Assembly (NCBI RefSeq): GCF_900187395.1
Contig: NZ_FYEZ01000003.1
Location: forward strand, 186,001 to 250,000
Source: Kytococcus aerolatus
Lineage (GTDB): Bacteria > Actinomycetota > Actinomycetes > Actinomycetales > Dermatophilaceae
Length of the DNA: 64,000 nucleotides
Direction of reading: 5' to 3'
Both the position numbers and the translations under genes were made by a program. Numbering within the stretch: position 1 is the first letter of the stretch; each line of letters opens with the position of its first letter. A model generated the notes under the pieces. The model did no database searches. It had not been told where the DNA came from and saw nothing but the letters and a program-made list of their open reading frames with translations. Shown here piece by piece: positions 60,329 through 64,000 of the stretch.

Positions 60329-61693
60329 TCAGTTCACCTGGAGGCTGACGCGGCGATTCTTCGCGCGTCCGTCCTCCGAGTCGTTGGACGCGACGGGCTG
60401 GGAAGAACCCGCGCTCTTCTTGGTGATGTCCCCGAAGTCGACACCCGCGACCACGAGGGCCTGCGCCACCTTCTCGGCACGCATCTCGCTGACCCGCTCG
60501 TTGAGCTGGTCGTCCGAGCGGTTGTCGGTGTGCCCGACGACGGTCACGGTGACGTCGCAGTCGGCCAGCACGCTGCCGATCCGGTAGACGTTCACGGCCG
60601 AGTCCCCGTAGAGCGCGTCGCTGCCGCTCGGGAAGGTGACCGGGTTGGCCGCGAGGATCCGGTCCATCGAGGCCGAGGCGTTCTCGCAGGTGAGGTCCTC
60701 CACCTTGCCGACCGCGGCCACGGCGGGCTCGCTGGCCTCGGTCGAGGACGGGCTCGGCGAGGAGTCGGACCCCTTGCCCTGCCCGGACTCGGAGGCACCG
60801 TCGGTGGAGCCGGACCCCTCGCCACCGCCACCGGTCGAGGAGGACCCGCCGGAGCCCTTCTCCTCGGTCCCGGACCCGGAGGACCCGCTCCCGCCGGAGG
60901 TGGGCTCGGCAGAACCCTCGGAGCCCTTGCCGCTCTCGTCGGACTCGTCACCCTTGCCCGACGTGGACCCGGACTCCTCCGCCGAGCTCGTCGGCGAGGC
61001 CTTCGAGGAGGCGCCGTCGCCCTTGGCCTCCTCGTCACCCTTCGAGCCCTCGCCACCCCGGCCACCGGCCGCGATCTTCAGCGCGTCGTCGACGATCTTC
61101 GCGTCGGGATAGGCCTTGCCCAGACCCGCGAGGACCTTCTTCCGGGCGGCCTCGTCGGCGATCTCACCGGTGAGGGTCAGCTCGGAGGCGTCACCGTCGA
61201 TCCGGAGTCCCTCACCACCGGCCTGCAGCGCGGAGGTCAGGCCCCCCAGGGCGGCACCCTCCAGCAGCGGCGCGGACTCGTCGACCTTCACCTCGGCGTT
61301 CACGGCGCGCCCCACGTTCGCGTCCTTCACCGCACCGACCAGGGCCTCACGATCGGCCTCGCTGGGGGCGGAGGCGGCGAAGTCCACCTCGTCGGCGCCG
61401 CCCCGGTAAGAGACGGCGTCCGCGGCGGCGGCCGCGTCCGAGGACGACCCGGAGGACTCCCCGGAACCGCTCGCGCTGCTCTTCGAGGACTCGTCCCCGG
61501 TGGGCTCGTCGTCCTTGCCGCCGAACAGGAAGGAGCCGATGAGCGCCAGCAGCAGCGGGATCAGCGCCAGTGCTGCCCACCACCAGCCCCCGAGGCCCCG
61601 GCGGTACCGGCGCGAGACCTCGTACCAGTCCTCGTGCTCGTCGAAGCCGTCACGGTCGTCGAGGCGGTCGTCCCCACCCCACTGATCACTCAT
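60329..61693 (-). CDS. arfA: ArfA-like OmpA-family protein
   Basis: This 454-residue protein has an acidic cytoplasmic tail (about 1-30), a membrane anchor (about 36-58), a Ser/Gly spacer, a BON-like domain (about 90-190: EVKVDESAPLLEGAALGGLTSALQAG, LTLTGEIADEAARKKVLAGL) and a second, Ser/Gly/Glu-rich spacer (about 195-320). The C-terminal OmpA peptidoglycan-binding domain (about 325-454) has VVGHTDNRSDDQLNERVSEMRAEKV and GRAKNRRVSL. Order of domains is that of OmpATb/ArfA. The ATG at 61693 has GAGGAG upstream. Confidence 0.9.
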   Translation of the reverse strand: MSDQWGGDDRLDDRDGFDEHEDWYEVSRRYRRGLGGWWWAALALIPLLLALIGSFLFGGKDDEPTGDESSKSSASGSGESSGSSSDAAAAADAVSYRGGADEVDFAASAPSEADREALVGAVKDANVGRAVNAEVKVDESAPLLEGAALGGLTSALQAGGEGLRIDGDASELTLTGEIADEAARKKVLAGLGKAYPDAKIVDDALKIAAGGRGGEGSKGDEEAKGDGASSKASPTSSAEESGSTSGKGDESDESGKGSEGSAEPTSGGSGSSGSGTEEKGSGGSSSTGGGGEGSGSTDGASESGQGKGSDSSPSPSSTEASEPAVAAVGKVEDLTCENASASMDRILAANPVTFPSGSDALYGDSAVNVYRIGSVLADCDVTVTVVGHTDNRSDDQLNERVSEMRAEKVAQALVVAGVDFGDITKKSAGSSQPVASNDSEDGRAKNRRVSLQVN

Positions 61694-61775
61694 CTGCACT
61701 CCTCATTCCGCCGGGGACCCGGTCCCATGGCCTTCACGCCTCCCCCGGCGGGTGGGGGGAGGTCGTCTGGGGCGA

Positions 61776-61781
61776 AGCCTA
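61776..61781 (-). promoter_or_regulatory. -10 box of the arfABC operon
   Basis: TAGGCT on the minus strand lies 82 bases before the arfA ATG; if used, it gives a leader of about 75 bases. It is the best -10 in the gap. Confidence 0.4.
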
Positions 61782-61875
61782 CCCAGCGACCCGCGGCCCA
61801 CCCCGTGAGGCGTGTGTGATCTTCCTGCCTCACACTGGGAGCCTGTTCGACATCTCCCAGGGGAAGGGGGGAGCG

Positions 61876-62388
61876 ATGGATCGCCCCCGTGGACTGCTCG
61901 CGTCCCTCGCCGTCGTGGCGCTCGCCACGGGGTGCTCCAGCGCCGACGAGGAGGCGACGGTGCACTCGTCGGACACCCGGGCCCCGGCGTCCCCCGCGGG
62001 TGGGTCGGCCCCGGCCGGCGAGTCGGCCTCCACGGCATCTGGGTCCGACGGCGAGGACGAGCCGAAGATGCTCGACTGCCTCGGGGAGGGCTCCCTCGTC
62101 CGTCCGGAGACGCTCAACCTGGACTGCCAGAACACGAACGCCACCCTGAGCCACCTGGAGTGGAACGCCTGGGCCGTCCACGGGGCCCGGGGGCGGGGAG
62201 AGCTCAGCGTGAACCCCTGCCGGCCCACCTGCGCCGAGGGTCGGGTGGAGAACTACGCGGTGACGGTCGCGGCACCCCACGCGGAGACCTCGGAGTCCGG
62301 GGCCCTGTTCACCGAGGTGGAGGTGCGCTTCACGAGCAAGCGCCCGGTCGGCTCCACGAGCCGCGAGGTCTACGAGCTCCCGCAATGA
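61876..62388 (+). CDS. Lipoprotein, unknown function
   Basis: This 170-residue protein starts MDRPRGLLASLAVVALATGCSS, a lipoprotein signal with lipid on Cys20. A low-complexity Ser/Ala/Gly spacer (about 25-60) precedes a compact beta-rich domain (about 65-170) with four Cys (MLDCLGEG, NLDCQNT, NPCRPTCAEG), likely two disulphides. I do not recognise the family. The ATG has a GGGGGGAG Shine-Dalgarno. It is divergent from arfA and convergent with the kinase. Confidence 0.78.
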   Translation: MDRPRGLLASLAVVALATGCSSADEEATVHSSDTRAPASPAGGSAPAGESASTASGSDGEDEPKMLDCLGEGSLVRPETLNLDCQNTNATLSHLEWNAWAVHGARGRGELSVNPCRPTCAEGRVENYAVTVAAPHAETSESGALFTEVEVRFTSKRPVGSTSREVYELPQ

Positions 62389-62430
62389 TCCCCCGCCGCC
62401 ACGCGGCCGGGGACGGGGACTGAGGGCCGG

Positions 62431-63765
62431 TCAGAGCGCCTCCTGCAGGCGCAGGACGGTCCGGGCACCCCCGGAGCGCGAGCTGGAGAACTCGACGGTC
62501 GCCCCCATCGTCTCGGCCTGCTTGGTGATGATCGTCAGCCCCAGCCCGGTGCCCTTGTGCTCCCCGGTCCCGTGGAAGCGCTGCGGACCGCGGTCCACGA
62601 TCTCCGGCGGGTAGCCCGGCCCGTCGTCGTCCACCACCACGGCGCGCCGGACGACGGTCACGACGCACTCGCCCCCACCGTGCCGCTGCACGTTGACCAG
62701 CAGGTTGGCCATGATCCGCTCGAAGCGGCGCGGGTCCACGAGCACCCGGGCCGGGGAGTCACCCCGCAGCTCCACCCGGTCGCAGGGCGCGGAGACCGCG
62801 AGGAAGCGGACGGTGCGGTCCACCAGGTCGCCCAGTTCGTGCTCCTCGAGCTGCGCCACCTCGGAGCCGCTCTCCAACCGGGAGACCTCCAGGAGGTCCT
62901 CCACGAGCCGTCGCAGCCGCCCGATCTGGTTGCGCACCAGGGTGGTGGCCCGCCCGTCGGGGAGCAGCTCGGCGGCACTCACCAGACCGGTCACCGGGGT
63001 GCGCAGCTCGTGCGCCACGTCCGCGGTGAAGGCGCGCTCGGTCTCCAGTCGGCGCTGCAGGGTCGTCGCCATCGAGTCCACCGCCCGGGTGAGGGCGGCC
63101 ACCTCGTCCTGCCCGCCCTGGTGGGTCCGGGCGCTCGGGTCCCCCTCGGCCATCGCAGTCGCGGCCGTGGCAGCGCGGCGCAGCCGGCGGGAGAGGGCGT
63201 TGCCCATCCACCACGAGAGGGCCAGCGAGCCGAGGGCGGCCCCGAGGAAGCCCAGCACGAGGGTGCGGAAGCGCCGGGCGTCCTGCTCGCGGAGCCCGGA
63301 TCCGTCGACCTCCACCGAGAGCATCACATCCCGGCCGAGGCGCTCCGTGGCCCACATGGTCTCGCCGTCGTAGTAGCTGCGCCGCTCCCCGACCTCCATC
63401 CCGGTCACGAGCTCCTGCGGGGGCGCCTGCGGGTCGGTGGTGGCCCCCAGACGCACCCGGCCGTCCAACCGGTAGGAGTCGGCGACCGTCTCGAGCTTGG
63501 TGACCGCCTGCTGCCGCAGGTTCTCCCGCGACTGACGGGCCGCCTGCTCCGAGAGGGAGGCCCCCAGCAGGGTGCTGGTGAGCATCGAGACCAGGAGGAT
63601 CGCCCCCATGATGCGGGTGCGGATGGAGTGCCGCCAGCCCGTGGGCCCGGGACGGTACGCCAGGTGCCCGACGACCCGCATCGGGACGGTGTCGTCCAGC
63701 ACCCCCTCCCCGGTGCGGGCCGCCACCGACCGGCGGGCTCGCCCACCCGCGTCGGTCGCCGTCAC
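62431..63765 (-). CDS. Sensor histidine kinase (CseC-like)
   Basis: This 444-residue kinase has two membrane segments (about 50-72 and 164-186) around an extracellular sensor region, a HAMP linker, phosphoacceptor His252 in ADVAHELRTPVTGLV, and an ATP-binding domain with IMANLLVNVQRHGGG, VVVDDDGPGYPPE and TGEHKGTGLGLTIITKQ. The sequence around the His is like that of CseC, which senses envelope stress in Streptomyces; that function is only a guess here. The GTG overlaps the regulator stop (GTGA). Confidence 0.9.
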   Translation of the reverse strand: MTATDAGGRARRSVAARTGEGVLDDTVPMRVVGHLAYRPGPTGWRHSIRTRIMGAILLVSMLTSTLLGASLSEQAARQSRENLRQQAVTKLETVADSYRLDGRVRLGATTDPQAPPQELVTGMEVGERRSYYDGETMWATERLGRDVMLSVEVDGSGLREQDARRFRTLVLGFLGAALGSLALSWWMGNALSRRLRRAATAATAMAEGDPSARTHQGGQDEVAALTRAVDSMATTLQRRLETERAFTADVAHELRTPVTGLVSAAELLPDGRATTLVRNQIGRLRRLVEDLLEVSRLESGSEVAQLEEHELGDLVDRTVRFLAVSAPCDRVELRGDSPARVLVDPRRFERIMANLLVNVQRHGGGECVVTVVRRAVVVDDDGPGYPPEIVDRGPQRFHGTGEHKGTGLGLTIITKQAETMGATVEFSSSRSGGARTVLRLQEAL

Positions 63766-64000
63766 TCGTCCACCAGTTTGTACCCCGCCCCGCGGACGGT
63801 GACGATGCGCTCCGCCCCGATCTTGCGCCGCAGACGCTGGACGGTGACCTCCACGACGTGGGTGTCACCCCAGGCGCCGATGTCCCACACGAGCTCGAGC
63901 AGCTGCGGGCGGGAGAGGACGCGCCCCCGGTGGTCCAGGAGGACCTCCAGGAGGCGGAACTCGGTGGCGCTCAGGGCGACCTCCTCGCCACCCCGGGTGA
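63762..64000 (-). CDS. OmpR-family response regulator, C-terminal part
   Basis: Only the winged-helix domain (about 79 residues) lies in the window; the receiver is beyond the right edge. It reads VALSATEFRLLEVLLDHRGRVLSR, QLLELVWDIGAWGDTHVVEVTVQRLRRKIG and IVTVRGAGYKLVDE, a standard OmpR/PhoB DNA-binding domain. It precedes its partner kinase with a four-base overlap. Confidence 0.92.
   Translation of the reverse strand, partial: TRGGEEVALSATEFRLLEVLLDHRGRVLSRPQLLELVWDIGAWGDTHVVEVTVQRLRRKIGAERIVTVRGAGYKLVDE

Overview
The window is about 70% G+C with densely packed genes, many overlapping by 1 to 4 bases (ATGA or GTGA). It looks like the chromosome of a Gram-positive actinobacterium. Mycothiol genes (mshA, mshD and a mycothiol-dependent formaldehyde dehydrogenase), CarD, a resuscitation-promoting factor, SenX3/RegX3 and an arfABC-like operon all point to Actinomycetota. 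The overall gene set suggests Micrococcales, perhaps near Kytococcus, Dermacoccaceae or Intrasporangiaceae; that placement is inferred. I see no prophage, insertion sequence, rRNA operon or CRISPR array.

Layout. 1-600: end of an NAD(P)-binding protein and tRNA-Thr. 0.6-3.8 kb: secreted Rpf lysozyme-like enzyme behind a c-di-AMP riboswitch, and a membrane Ser/Thr kinase. 3.9-10.3 kb: trehalose synthesis (otsA-otsB) convergent with a maltose-type ABC importer that has no ATPase gene. 10.4-20 kb: DUF4032 protein, then rlmB, cysS, a lipoprotein, a metallo-beta-lactamase-fold hydrolase with mscR, an AbiEi-like remnant, ispF, an unusual ispD-kinase fusion, and carD. 20-28 kb: a lipoprotein, regX3-senX3 divergent from phoU over a Pho box, gpmA, a low-G+C patch with a frameshifted secreted amidase-like gene, a YbjN protein and mshA. 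28-37 kb: methyltransferase, hydrolase, asparaginase, PRC-barrel/DUF2382 stress protein, YgfZ-like protein, an LCP cell-wall ligase with Ca-binding-type repeats, nitrobindin-like protein, and mshD. 37-45 kb: ppk1-mutT1 convergent with the cluster glmU-prs-rplY-pth, and tRNA-Gln. 45-53 kb: NTF2-like gene divergent from marR, ppk2, an orphan secreted-type protein, fprA, ABC-F ATPase, ispE and ksgA. 53-59 kb: POT peptide transporter, tatD, metG, DUF4126 protein, rsmI. 59-64 kb: arfC-arfB-arfA, a lipoprotein and a two-component pair cut by the right edge.

How the parts fit. Phosphate and polyphosphate are a repeated theme (SenX3/RegX3, PhoU, PPK1, PPK2, MutT1). Envelope building and remodelling recur as well (Rpf, LCP, GlmU, Prs, ArfABC, secreted amidase), as does isoprenoid precursor supply (IspD, IspE, IspF). 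Many genes have a TANNNT -10 box 6-7 bases before the start codon and no Shine-Dalgarno sequence, which implies widespread leaderless transcripts.

Most unusual items: the IspD fusion to a P-loop kinase-like domain with Arg in place of the Walker-A Lys; the LCP protein with inserted Asp-rich repeats; the arfABC operon outside mycobacteria; the PRC-barrel gene promoter with a perfect inverted repeat filling its spacer; and the frameshifted low-G+C amidase gene.
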